The notes beneath the pieces are model-generated. The model was not told where the DNA came from and ran no database searches. It saw only the letters and a program-made list of their open reading frames with translations. Made by a program: the position numbers and the translations under genes. 64,000 bases of DNA from Azolla caroliniana (taxonomy: Eukaryota; Polypodiophyta): NCBI GenBank assembly GCA_043228905.1, contig JBHGNT010000018.1, positions 1,550,001 through 1,614,000 of the forward strand, read 5' to 3'. This document shows positions 12,101-24,939 of the stretch, piece after piece. The number at the start of each line of letters is the position of its first letter. Within the stretch, counting starts at the first letter, position 1.

Positions 12101-15100
12101 ACATACCGCCCACTGCTCAACTCCCAATAAACTTCCCAAATACTCAGCAGATGGTTGTAGCAACTTGTGGTAATGCTCAGCTTTATCTGCCAGTACCAAC
12201 CTAGTACGATCCAATACTGCCTTAGCCCTGAGGGGCCACTGCTCACGGTTTCCTTTGCATGCCTCATGAACAGAACACCACTCCTGTATCAGGAATTCAT
12301 TATATTGTTTGAGCATCTTTTCAACATTACATTTTCGTGATATTGTAAGAAGAATCCCATCTCTTGCCTTTAAACAGTAAACAAGCTCTTCATTACTAGA
12401 GGATGAAAGACACAGATTCTCAAGCACAATGGTTATCATGTAAATTATATCCTGCACCAATCAAATAGTAATTAGAGAGTCAACAATACTTTTATACATA
12501 AATGCTTGGTGCCATAGGTTGCATACCCCTGCAGAAGCATTACTCAGCCCTTCCAGGGCCCGCTCAACAGTTGTTCTGACTGTTGAATCAAGTGCCAAAT
12601 CTAGAAAAATTATATCTCGTAATCGATTATGGGACTTCATGAGGGATGGGTGAAGCTCCCAGCGAGACTCAATTAGACCCTAGTAATCATAAGAATGATA
12701 AGAACACTTGCTTATTAACTATACACTAGCTTATTAATAACAATATGGAACAATGCTATCTTTGATTAAGTGGATGATTGACAGCTATATCTCAGGAAAG
12801 CTCACCTCCAAAAGAGGAATAATTTTCTTCACTTCCACATTATCCAACACAAACTCTAGAAGCATCTGGAATGTAGATCACACATCACTTATCACAATAA
12901 CAAGATATTTCTCTTTTCATTCTTACAGAATACCAGAAAGCTGAAGACGTACCGGTAAGCTAGAAGACAGTCCTGAAATTGGATGAATTTTAACACCTCC
13001 CATAAAACCCTCTCCCTGCACAAATACATATATAAACACACCATAGAAATGAAAAATATGCATGCATTACCCATGCGAATAGAAATACAAAAACAACAGT
13101 GACACCCTTTGATAGTTAGCACCGCGGATTCTTAACTTTATGAAACAGCCATACAGACGTTTTTCTTCTTTGAAATGGGACAGGAAGAAATTACAATTAT
13201 GGTTAGTGGAAGATCCGTTTTTTAATATATTGCAATGTGTTTCAAAACCAGAAAATTCCATAATTATAGAAAACGACGGATAAAGACAAACCTCTGCAGA
13301 ATAGCCCATGCAACTAGCGATTGCAGATTCAAGGTCTGCTCCAGAATGAACTGCCTGGAAGAACAATAGCAAACCAGAAAAGAGAATGAAATTTAGAAAA
13401 CTATGATTACTAAAGCAGGTACACAACTCTCAGAAATAAAGGAGCTAGACCACACTAACAATACTTAACAAACCTTGCATATCCTAAAAGGACAGAGAAC
13501 GATGGGAAAATGTTAATTTGAATGATAGCAGAACTGCCTATCAACGATTCTAATATCCATTTGTTTGACAACTTATAATAGCAAAACCGAAAAGTTTGAT
13601 TAGGAACTCAATCAGCTTTGTGCAAGTACAGCACCAATATTAGGTGCACAATTAGGTCAGGTTCAAAAGCACAATTGGGGCTTTGTGCAAGTACTCTAGG
13701 CTGATAATAAGTCAAAAATTACCTCCTCCAAAGAATGATATAAGTTTGATTAGGGACTCCATCAGCTAACCCACGATTGTAAGACTTAATTGCAATCAGA
13801 ACAGACCAATTATAGAAGTACAGCACCAATATTAGGTGCAAAATTAGGTCAGGTTCAACAGCACAATTAGGGCTTTGTGCAGGTACTCTAATCTGATACT
13901 AAGGTTATAGTCAAAAATCACCTCCTCCAAAGAATGATATAAGTTTCATTAGGGACTCCATCAGCTAACCCAGGATTTAAGACTTATTTGCAATCAGGAC
14001 AGACCAATTATAGAAGTACAGCACCAATATAAGGTGCTGTACATTACTACCTCTTCTTGTTATTCATAGATATCAATCTATGTCACATATCAGATTAACC
14101 AGCTACTACCAGTTACCTTGAGAACCATGCACCAGGCACAACACCATGATGGTTTCACTAAGCATTTTTACATGCCAATTAACACTTTTCTTCACATATA
14201 TTTGTTTATAGTATCCAGAAGGCTGCTTACTTAATGAGTTGGGAATAGGATTGGGTCTCATTGATTTCCAGCATGAAAAGGAGTAAAGCATCAGTGCCAT
14301 ATAATGGTATAAAATAGAATCAATTTTTTATCCTCCATGAGGCCAAATTTGACCTATGAGACCAAGTAAACATATCCTCTTCAATATGACTCCTTCCTAA
14401 GATGGGAGGTTACTACTCTGTAGTAAAAACACTCTATGTGAAAATAATGCACGGACACATGTGCTCACTCTTCTTGGTGAAGATTTGAATATGGCACTTC
14501 AGTTATCGTGCCCGTCTAACAAGTCATCATACTTCTCGTAAATTATCTTTTAATGTTGGGCATGCAAGAAAAGATAGTCATCCTCTAGATTTTAATTGCA
14601 TATCTTCATACTTGGTAGAACACTTACCTAGTAGTTGGAAAGATATAACAATGTATCAATATTCAAAAGGGGCGATCCCATGATATCTACCAATTATAAT
14701 ACTATCATGATTGGCCATTACTTGGTTAATTTATATGTCTTGATCCTAGAGTCAGAATTGAATGTATGGGCAGAGAGAAATATCTGTCATTCAGGTGAAC
14801 AGGCAGGTTATTGAGCCCGGTGAGCCCTTATTGGGGAGGGAACAGCCCATAAAATGAGAATCTATTGTTGCTTGGTAGATTTCAGGAAGCCTTCAACGTT
14901 GGACTACATGCTCAGTTCGAGTAGATATGCAATGGGGAACCAACACACTATGAATTGGTGTCATAAAGAGTGCACACTGGTTGTTGGAGGGACTACAAAG
15001 ACATCTCAATGCTTTAAAGTCATTTATGTTGGTCAACCTTGATGAAACTGAAGTGATAGTGTTTAACACCACTAAAGAATGGGTAACGAGATCAAAACTA

Positions 15101-18100
15101 GAATGCCTCTTGGGAGAAGAAAAGGTGGCATACATAAGATCCTGCACATATGTAGGAGTATCATTCACAAAGCCTTACTTCTCCCTACAGGAGGCTGCAT
15201 GTGTTCTATTTTCTTGTGGTTGTTTGATACACTTGTCACGCCAACTCTTGTTTATATAGTAGAAATTTGAGGACCAACCCTTCATAGAGCAAATAATTGG
15301 ACACATTTGGAGAGATCTTTAATCTCAATGATTGCCTGCACGAAAATGAGCAAAGAATCAGAGCCCCAAGATATAATCCTGAAAGACATTCAAGCAGCCC
15401 CATCAGTGAACACTATCCAACGGATTTGAGATAATTAAGATTGGCGGTCATCAAAAAAGCTTGCTGAACATCGAGATAATCATTGTTGGTATGCTGAAAT
15501 GCAAGAATTGTTCCAATTACATGGCATGAGTATAAATGCACTACCTCCACTCCAATATAGCTTGGATTCTCCACACCTAAACATGACTAAAGCGGAAAAG
15601 AATGGAGTGATTTCAACTAATATCATTAAATTGAATATTGAAAGAACATGGATCAGTCCCACAACATCTCCTGGTCGGAACATGGCCTACTATAAGGCAC
15701 TCATTTTATACACGTCACAAGATGGATTTATTATCAACCCTTCTTATATGGATATGCATTTATCTAATTCACTCCACAGTATGATAGCACAACTCAAGAC
15801 CTGTTCAAATCAGTTGGAAATTGAGATAGGCCGACATGCATACAAAACTACAGATGGGCGAAACTGCCAACTGTGCCAAGAGGTGAAATCAGAAGAACAG
15901 TATATCTGCCGTTATGCCTCTTTAAACAAGACTTTGGCCCACTATGCAAGGTAATGGAATATGATGGTCAATAGAACTGTTCTTGATGGAGTTCAAGAGA
16001 CATAGAGAGAAGTTGAAGGACAACAATACGACCACAACAGCCAACTGAGCACAATCATGACTTGCTTTAGCTCCATCACTCATGCTACAAGTCAATCAAG
16101 AGACACACAAGTGGTGTCTCAACCAGGACACTCGAAAGAGGTTGCAATGGATAAGGCAATACCAAAGTGTTGGCATGTAAGCACACCACCAGTACCACAG
16201 GCCGTCACCCTTGTCATCCACAAGTAAAAGCCAATATCATCCAGAAGTGACAGTGTTTCCCTCACTTCAGAGATCTGAAAAGACAAGTACATTTTGGAGT
16301 GGGACCTAGAGAATAGGCAAGTTTGCAGAATATTCTGAACACTTCCCTGAGAGTATTTGATACTACCAGTACATGAATGCTCTATTTGCAACAGTGTACA
16401 CAGAGATATCCATATGTTGATTTCTCCACTTTCAAGTTTAACACATAACATGGATGATATTTTCTCAGGGTTCTAACCATATTATTTTAAACTGATGTAC
16501 CAAACTGTGTTTGCCATACGGAAAACTATGATAGTGATGGGAGGATCTGAGAAATTTACCAGTATGGAGCATGCGATTGACCACAATTACATATAGGTGC
16601 CACCATAAATTAGAGACTTAGGCGCAGAAACCACACAATCCCAAAAAGAAAAAGAAAAAGAAAAAAGAAATACCTTCAGTGTCTTTAGATAAGCTGTCAA
16701 ATCTCTAATGAGGCCTTCCTTCTGATCTGGTCTAAAGCGAGGCTCTGACACAATGGGTCTGTCATAACTTTTAAGCCGTTCCTTTGTAACACCATTAGAA
16801 TTTAAGGTTTTCCAATAAACACTCATATCCAAATCACTCTTAACATAGTCAAGGAGAGCCTGAAAGGAAAATGGTAATAGATAAGCAACTATAGCTGAAA
16901 AATAGAATTGATATTACACATTCTGGAAACAAAGCATTGAAATGAAAACCTGACAAATCACAACATCGTCTGGGCTTGTATTATTGTGAAGCTTTTGGTG
17001 CCATTCTTCCATCATTCCTCCCTTGCAATCATTCTTACGCTGGAGTCAGAAACACAGACAATTATTGAAAATTTGATAAACATTATCACTGGTCCGTATC
17101 AGAGTATGTTGGCAGCAACCATGAAAATGGTTACCCATCAAAAGATTCATGAGAAAAGATGAATTTGAGAAGAGATTTTTGGAAGGAAGATGCCTACTTA
17201 AGAAGCAAAACAAGCTGAGAAAAAGTTACCTGTACTACAAGAATCTCATCTCTTATACGCTGGCCCACGTCACCTTCTCCTCCTCGACCAACTGTAGACA
17301 AAATAATCCTTACAAGCTCTTTCTCTGACGGTTGGTCTTGAAAAATACCTTCAAGTAAACTTGTAACACGATCTTGGGCAGCACTAATCTCTCTGCAATA
17401 TGGAAACAGAAAAACTTGTTCACTCACATCCAATCAGTTAGATTGGTCATATCATCTGTTTTCTCTCAACCACTAAATAAAATGCAAAAACACTCACCGA
17501 GGCTTAACATTATAATTTTTATTCCAAATAAGCTGACGAGTAGCCATAAACCTCATCCAGACAAGAATCCCTACTAGAGGTAGTTGTCCTCTACCCTTTG
17601 CATTATTGACCAGATTTGCGGCTATATTAAATCTGTGCAAAGGAGAGGGCATGAATAAGAATAGTTCTGTGCAGAGGAGAACCAACTCCAAAGCTCTTTC
17701 AACTATGAAAGCCCACCCCAGTAGTGAACCACCAGTATATTGACTACCCCATTAACCCAACACAAACCTGTGCATCAAAGACCTCTCTGCATCACTTTCA
17801 GAATTTGCTATTTCATCAAGCATCCATTTTGCAGTTCCTTCACCATTTCCTAGTTCCTGTGACACAATTAAATTTTGAAAACTATAAAGTAATTCCCATA
17901 TGTATATCATATTTTATCAAACAAGATTTGGGCACCTTTCTTGGCTTCTTTTCTGCCTCTACAGAAATGTAGAAGTCTGAACCATTATTTTTAATCCAAG
18001 ATTCGCCGGATCGCAGAACAAATGGGATGCCCATGATTCCACAGTCCTTAATCGTGATATCCAATGCCTGAAATCATCTGGTGAATAAGTTCCAACTGTA

Positions 18101-21100
18101 AAGGGGGGTAGACAAACTTGATGTGCGTATGAACTAGAAGAGTTTTGGTGAATTGCAACCTGAAAAGATGAGTCTCCAGCAAAACCATTCTCAAATACTG
18201 TCTCACAGGAACCTTCAAGTGCTGTAGAGTTGGGAGGAATTATAGAGGTTGGAGGGCACTGTTGCAAGAAACATTAACAACTTGGCCTTCAATTTATCCC
18301 CTCTTTGATGGCAACCACATCGATTTTCAAATATTACCTGCCACTCTCCCTTATTTAATTTTGAAACTCCCCAATGAAGAATGAGTGGCTCTCTTACATC
18401 TGATGCAAACCATATGCGCACAGTTTCTTCTTGTGTGGTTGCCAACACCTGACAGATCAGAAATAACAGCTCTCTTTCCCTCATTTTAAAGACCATTTGG
18501 CCTCTTAAAAGACGTTAATATAACCTTCTTTCTTTCACATTCTTATAGGCCATCTTAAGAATCATTCAGCCACATGCATTAAGATCATTACAATAGTTCT
18601 TTACGAAACATAGAGCATTAGTGTGGATAACATGAATTCACCCATATTTGTAATCATCATTTGTCTCATGGGTTAATTTTTTACTTTAGTAGACATTAAT
18701 GTTTCTTGCTTGCAGATATCCAGCTCCAAGAACCATGGACTAAATTGTGGTTATTTGATACAATTAGCACCAACTCTAGTTTACTGCGTAGAAATATGGG
18801 GATTCGCCTTCATCAGGCTCATAACTGGACAGATATAGAGAAATCTTTAGTCAAGATGATTGCTTGTATGATAAGGAACAAAGCACCAGTATAATCCAAG
18901 CGCAGATGAGAGCAGCGCCAAAACTGACTAAGGCATTATTCCAATCAGTGACTATTGTCCAACGGATTTGGGAGCTCCTTAAGAAAACATACTCAAGATT
19001 GGCATTCGGGTTATTAAAGCAGCTGGCTGAAAATGGAGAGAATCCTTGTTGGTATGCTGAAATGCAAATGGTTCCAGTCACATGGTAATGCACTACCACA
19101 TTGCAATATAGCTTATAAGGATACACGTCTATCTCATGCCCTTTGTAGTGTGATAGGGCAGCTCTGGACCTCTTCACATCAATTAGGAACTGAGATAAGT
19201 TGATATGAAAGCAAACCTACGGAATAACTGTGCTATTCGGGAGTGGAATACAAGTTGTCTGCCAATGTGGTGTTTTTTATGAAATTGGATATGCCAACTG
19301 TGCTATCGGGGGGTGGAATCAGAAGAACACTTTATCTGCCAATATGGTGTTTTTTATGAAATAAGAGGGAGAACCAAGACACTCGAATGGGGTAACAATT
19401 GATCAGGCAATAGAGTGTCGGGCACATAGGCAACAGCCATCTGGACACAGCTTCATCATCCTTGTCACTGGCAAATAAAGGTCATTATCACCTGGCACCA
19501 AAGGGATTTGCTAGTGCTGGGAAAATCCTTATAGTAGGGATCTTCAATACACACAAACTATAGTCATAAATGGGAAGTGAACAGAAAGAATTAGCTGACG
19601 CAAGATTACAAATTAGGTACGAATACAGGTCATGATTCAGGCAGTTATTGATAAGCCACCATTCAGAAACAACATGGATATCGATTGAAAAAGACCATAA
19701 TGGAAATTATTGGGTTCCAAAGAGCTCACAAAGCAAACGTACCAAACAAAAAATGAAAACCTACATCTGTAAGCACTTTTTGCTTATGCATTTTCCAATC
19801 CACGCATGCTCTTCACCAGTATATAATGACAGAATTCCATGAGTGCATGTGAATGTAATATTATCTGTTGCATGTAGTCGAGAAGAAAGTTTCAAAACAG
19901 ATTGTCAGAAAATATGAAAATTACCAATAAATTGCCTCTATCAAGCTTGAATAACATTTTTTGCAATATCTCCCCGTGATTAACTCCTTCAGCAGCCAGC
20001 TCAAGTGGTGTTGGTTCCTTTGAGGAAGACAAAGGAGCAAAATCCAGGCTTTCAGTTTCTTCATGGGAATCTATAAGCTCTCCAAAGTCACGTTTTTTCC
20101 TCTGTATAGTTTGAAGCTGTTTCTTTTTTGGCTTTGCAGTTTTCTTGCTTCTCTTTAAACTTTCCGGATCAACCTTTAACCTCTTGTACACATCCTTTAT
20201 GGATACCCCACTTAAGATCTCATTTTCCAAATCTTTACGTGCTGCTTCAAATTCTTTCTACAGACAACAATCAGCAGGGCTTATTTAACATTTCAAATTG
20301 GTATCCCTTTAATTGTCATAAGTGCCAGTGTAATGCAATAATGAGTCTAGTAAGAGGAATTACAAGTTGTTCTTCAGCAGTATAATTTGGCTTCCCAGCT
20401 TTTTCCCATCTTACAAAAGATTGCACCTGTATCAAATCATCTGGGATTTCTGATCCAGAAGTTGATGCATCAAGAGTGTCCTTGACACTTCCTTCAGTTT
20501 TAAGCAACCGAGCCTTCAACGCATCAAGGGAAATTCCATTTGCCACTTCCTCTTGTAATTCCCTCCTAGCTTTCTCATACTCCTCCTACAGGCAAATCAG
20601 CATGCAAACAGGTTTGATTTCTTAAAGTTTGTACAAACAACGAGAGTTGTATCTCAGTAAGTGACTCATAACACATGAAGCAAACCTTTTGTTGCTCTAT
20701 TGAGTAGTTTTGTTTCCCACTTCTCTCCCACCTCAAATATGATTGAACTTGCACAAGCTCCTCAGGTACAAGTACATTTGACAGATCAGTGGTTAGTTCA
20801 GGAAACAGCACCCTGAAATTTCCTCCTTGGAATTTAAGCCTGCAAAACCATGATTTACCTGTTACTGCATAGTGCAAACGAATTATTTATTATAATAGAA
20901 AAAAACTGTATTCTCACCATTGATTGTTCGAATCATCCTTCACTATGAATTCGATTGCATCAAACTTTATTTCGTGTACTTCAATCGTCAGGAATGCAGC
21001 ATCCCCAGACTATAGGGGACGATAATGTTATAACTCTGCCATTCTAAACCTCTTAAAGCCTCAGATTATAGATGGGAAACTGTTACCTTGCGAAAAGGAG

Positions 21101-22839
21101 TCTGTAAGGCTTCATTTTGAAATTCCCTTGTGCCATCTGGATATTTTGATGGAAGCTTCCATTTTCTGAAAGAATAGAAATAAGAGAAATTTTGCACATT
21201 CAATAATTGGCAGCCTCCACAGCCTAGAGAATATAATATCACTCGAGACAAGAACTGAGGAAGGAGAACCTGCTCCCAGGCTGTGTCAGACCCCAATGAA
21301 GTAACGGTGATTCGAGATAACAGTTACCAATCTGAAATTCAAGTATTGCTCTGGACCCCTCCCCTGCACCCATCACCTTTACCTATCAGAACAAACGTTT
21401 TCCATATATGAGGGGGATTTTCCAAGAAAACGAGAAAAATAAAATATAATAGATGATTCATCTCCAGACCTTCAACTGCAATCCTCCATCCAGAACATGT
21501 TCTTGAGAGTTCTGTATTACGAAAACAAGGTCAGCACTGAACAATTTTTGTCGAACTTAATCAGAAAAAGGGAGCCTAAAGGAAGTACATCTTCACGAAT
21601 TAACTATGTTTTATACTGTACGTTGTTGACACAAGGGTTTGACAATAACAGCCACACATACTTAAGAGATTTTTTTGAGCTATTTGTGAACCTCAACTGG
21701 TTTGGAGCTTTTGTTGTGATAAATTTCTCTTCTTCTTTTACATATCATTTTGGGTTATTTATTTCGTACAGTTGGTATAGAGTCAATTCATCCACAAACC
21801 TTACTACCAGCAAAACCCTAGAGATTGATTGTTGCTATTGGAATATTCTTTTTATTTGATTTATCAAATGGTTGTGACACTACTTTAATGCCTAGTTACA
21901 CAAGGACCGTTATATAAATTTCGTTGCTCTTTGCTGAGCACCTTAGAATATGTAAATTCCTTTTACTTGATGTATCAAATGGTAGTAACACTTCTTTCAT
22001 GCCTAATTGTTAAACTTGGAAAATTATGTAAATTCAACGCAATTAGAGGTATTTAAATCTTCCATATCCATTGCTACCATAGTTGGTTGATTATGGAGTT
22101 GGATGGGAACCTTAGCCAATCAACTGTCCTCATTTTGTGGAATTAGATGGGAGCCTATAGCAACCTAACCAACCCACATAGGGAGGCCAACAGCCAGCCA
22201 TCTAATCCAAGTTGGACTTCCCTGTCATTTACTTATCCAGCTTCATCCATCTAGGTTTCACCTATCTAGCTTCAGACATGTACAGATTCTCTGTTTTGTA
22301 TGTTCATTTGATCCCATTCATGAAGCTTCTTACCCTCCCAAAGGTAGCTCATAAATTTGCACTCTTTCCTCTGGGTTTATTACAAGGTCATTCTCTTTTA
22401 TTACAATGTTGAAGAAAGGCGTTCAATTCATCATATGGGATGCTAAGAACAGCTTCATTCCTTTTATGATCATTAACTTCTTGAAGCAAAAACATAAACA
22501 TTAGCATTTGACATCAAGATAGTGTAGGTCGCAGTTTTGTAAATGCAATGAGTTTATGATCACCTCGATTGGAGCTATAATAACTGCGCACGGATTACAG
22601 ATTGATCTGTCTTCATGAGATTGTGAGTTTTTTCCATTCTCGAAAACCATTGCAGAACCAAAGAAATCCTTTTCGAATTTATGGTTTATGCCTTGGTTAT
22701 ATAAATACACTCGTGAGTTTTTTGAATGGCAGCTGCGGCCATGGATTATATTTGCTGCTTGTGCCGTTCCCCTGCTAGCATCTGCAGGTGTGAAAATAGG
22801 TGCTGCATGCAGATTTGCGGAGAGTCCACTACACAACAT
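9132..22839 (-). CDS. GWD1: Alpha-glucan, water dikinase 1, chloroplastic (starch phosphorylating enzyme)
   Basis: GWD1 transfers the beta-phosphate of ATP to C6 of glucosyl units in amylopectin, which opens the granule for starch breakdown in plastids. The model has 33 coding exons in consistent phase giving about 1467 residues; family members are about 1400-1465. Exons: 22839-22564, 21511-21470, 21382-21270, 21165-21087, 21009-20918, 20839-20686, 20585-20364, 20257-19925, 18448-18338, 18258-18160, 18067-17936, 17856-17768, 17632-17498, 17392-17230, 17039-16950, 16859-16674, 13354-13292, 13015-12953, 12865-12806, 12679-12527, 12451-12368, 12283-12107, 11967-11861, 11756-11543, 11461-11358, 11090-10952, 10868-10743, 10584-10474, 10245-10147, 10051-9878, 9795-9703, 9529-9414, 9336-9132. 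Residues 1 to about 85 are a Ser/Ala/Arg-containing transit peptide. Two CBM45 starch-binding modules lie at about 107-205 and 438-551 (LHWG and NNGSDFYI motifs). The autophosphorylated His is H1070 in MPDVLSHVSVRARN. The redox CFATC pair is C1081/C1085. The ATP-grasp-like domain ends in GVIKDGELYLVQTRPQM. The start is the first ATG after a CATTATGCAG acceptor at 22859. One intron is GC-AG. GWD2 is less likely because of the transit peptide and the GWD1-like sequence. Confidence 0.95.
12284..12367 (-). other. 84-nt GC-AG intron of GWD1 with an open reading frame through it
   Basis: The coding frame is open from 12451 to 12107 without a stop. Family alignment from knowledge expects YCLK to be followed directly by a W-containing block (here EWCSVHEACK). 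The extra 28 residues between them start with ARDGILL and are flanked by AAG/GCAAGA and GATACAG/GAG, which are good GC-AG splice signals. The length is a multiple of three, so splicing and retention both keep frame. Confidence 0.75.
13597..14040. repeat. Tandem repeat of about 195 bp in a GWD1 intron
   Basis: The phrase AGCACCAATATTAGGTGCA begins at 13630, 13822 and, slightly altered, 14020. The intervening text (CCTCCTCCAAAGAATGATAT, GACTCCATCAGCTAACCCA) also repeats. This gives about 2.3 copies, high in identity, within the 3.3-kb intron between exons 16 and 17. Confidence 0.85.
14328..14600 (-). repeat. Dispersed retroelement-end repeat, copy B
   Basis: It matches copies at 7610 and 63010 in weaker form: GAGGCCAAATTTGACCTATG, then CTCCTTCCTAAGATGGG, then CTCTATGTGAAAATAATGCA. 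It lies in the same GWD1 intron as the LINE fragment that follows but points the other way. Confidence 0.55.
14760..16245 (+). mobile_element. Decayed LINE (non-LTR retrotransposon) fragment in a GWD1 intron, antisense
   Basis: Broken frames on the plus strand spell reverse-transcriptase-like segments: YCCLVDFRKP near 14860, then NLDETEVIVFNTT near 15040. A longer open stretch at 15499-15954 ends in a Cys-rich knuckle (NCQLCQEVKSEEQYICR). The last part aligns with the separate LINE copy at 51688-52254, sharing the order YYK, GFI, P-Y-D, QL, S-QLEIE-GR, CxLC. Frameshifts and stops make it non-functional. The 3' non-coding part (AGGACACTCGAA onward, near 16123) is shared with the copy at 18.7-19.5 kb. 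An RTE- or Jockey-like clade is possible but not proven. Confidence 0.75.
18490..18535 (+). repeat. LINE 3'-end-like scrap
   Basis: The string GGCCTCTTAAAAGACGTTAATA, followed shortly by CTTTCTTTC, matches 23950-23975 (GGCCTCTTAAAAGAAGTTAATA, then a TTTC run) and, inverted, the tail of the LINE at 51.0 kb. It looks like a truncated LINE 3' end. Confidence 0.5.
18700..19505 (+). mobile_element. Second decayed LINE fragment in a GWD1 intron, antisense
   Basis: It matches 15230-15540 and 16110-16240. Shared phrases include CCAACGGATTTG, TGTTGGTATGCTGAAATGCA and ACACTCGAA. The frame is broken and most of the middle region is deleted relative to the copy at 14.8-16.2 kb. An internal short duplication (GCCAACTGTGCTAT and TTTTTTATGAAAT repeated near 19210-19360) is visible. 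It lies in the intron between exons 8 and 9 of GWD1. Confidence 0.75.
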
Positions 22840-23929
22840 CGTGTTGAAAGACGTAAATCTGCATAATGAACAAATTGATGTTAAAACCCAAAAATTTGAT
22901 ATAACTTTCAGATTGGACCTCAACATTCAAGAAAATTAGCTCTGTTTTTATTTCCATCATGAAACTCATAGTACTTCTCCTTCATCCAGATATTTTTCTT
23001 TGGTTATAATTATAGAGGAAAGCATTCTCCAATAGCAAGTAAAACTTAACTAGTGTAGCCTCTGCCCAAGATATTCAAATCTCTTACATGAGACAATAAC
23101 GAAAATATATACAACACTGAGAGATGCCTCTTATAACCAGTTCATATAAAACTATGGCATGCAACCGGTGGAAATCTTCATAACTTTGTACATGCACATC
23201 TTAAAACTTTGTATAAACCTCTTGAGTCACACAAGCAGTGGTCAAAATGCAAATGGAATCTATTTGTGATACCAATGTGAAACAATTCGATGGTAATAGG
23301 CTAGAACTGAGGCCTTAATCTCATAAAAAATTACCCCACCACCACTATTAGTAAGATTGGGGATTGTGCCCAACAAAATGTATGGTTATGCATCATAGTG
23401 TCGCCCCAGAAATTTCCTGGGCCCTCATGGAAACTCCTTTAAGCCATAATGATCTTAAATGAAGTTCTACCCAAAGACCAAGTACAAGTAGTGATAGTCA
23501 CATGACAATACAGGCCCTGCATCTCAACCAGCACAAGAATACGTGTACACTTTCTAAGTCTGAGTCTCCATAGAAATGGAAATCGCTCAATCCGCTCCCT
23601 AATTGGACAAGACTCTCGCACATTACGCCCACTACATTAAGAATACCATTGTTCTGAATGCACTTTCTGTTACAAAGGCATGCTTGCTTCCTTGGGCAAT
23701 GCCTTATGAGGCTAGCAAAGTTCTTTGGCCGAGAAATCAGCTCAGTTGGCTGGCATTTTGCAATCCTTTAAAGACAAAAAAACAACTTGGTGTTTGCATT
23801 TTATTGGGCACCTTACAGAGACATAATGCACATGTGTGGACCAAAGATATAACTGTGCAAATGAGATAATCACATGTTTTCCTTTATTGTGATTTGTTGT
23901 TCTCAAAGACTTAAGATGTAATCTCTTGT

Positions 23930-23973
23930 TTGGTCTTATAGGCTATTTTGGCCTCTTAAAAGAAGTTAATATT

Positions 23974-24013
<40 letters not shown>

Positions 24014-24020
24014 TCCTATG
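23930..24020 (+). repeat. LINE 3'-end-like sequence with TTTC-repeat tail
   Basis: GGTCTTATAGGCTATTTTGG and the following GGCCTCTTAAAAG-type text lead into about ten TTTC units. The same arrangement, inverted, closes the LINE at 51.0 kb (GAAA units at about 51020). Tails of short simple repeats are common in some LINE clades. Confidence 0.55.
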
Positions 24021-24939
24021 GTTTCTATTATGCTAAATGCAATCAACTAGCCAGCTATATACACTCGTTATATCACTGGTATGACAAGCATCAATCTCCT
24101 CACACATGTTATGCCTTGGAATCCTTTGTCTGATCCAGCTGGGTCATCACTACTAAGGCAGTTCTTATTTACATGTTGCCACATGTCAGCCAAATAGTTG
24201 GCCTGAAAGATAAGTATTTCATGTCCTGAAAATTGGTTTCAGAGTTAGTATCCTCTGGAACGTGGACTGGCAGGCATGATATTTGTTTTTCGGATATTCG
24301 TTAAAACTTGGTTTCTCATCTAGATGTATTCAAGCACAGTAAGCTTAAGGTCTAAGCTGATATTTATAAAAGAAACGTCCAGGTGGATGTTGAAGCTAAT
24401 AGATGATCATCTTAAATCTTGAGTTAGATCAACATACACATAGGCACATTAAATGGTCATGTTAGATCATGAAGTAGCATCAGCATAAACATAGACATAT
24501 CAACGTGAAGGTTAAAGACGCACATAGATATGAAGAGAACATGCAAAAGAAGAGTCTGATTATTTATAAATTATGTCGTAACATTGTACATGGACACAGG
24601 ATAGTTCACAAAAATTCGGGAACCTCAACCAGCTTATGTTACAAACGAGGGATACAACTTCCCTAACCTCAAGCATAGTCACAAATGTGCTTACAACCTA
24701 TTTGTAATCTGATTACAACTTAGCACATTCCAATCGTTTTCCATGGTAATGTGCTTCATATATGCACATGTGGTCTTTTAAACATATATTCCTTTTGTCT
24801 CACCACCTACCTATACTAGACTTGAAACCTTCCAAGCATCACCAAATCTGATAAGTATGACCAGCAAATAAAACAAAGCTCCACGTCCTCCTGCCTAAGC
24901 ATTTATCTTTAACCTAAAGCATAATATTATCCACACCGC

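Noticed and set aside
22688-22939. Plus-strand open frame of 83 codons at the GWD1 start
   Set aside because: Opposite frame carries the transit-peptide exon with matching splice sites in the right place for GWD1.
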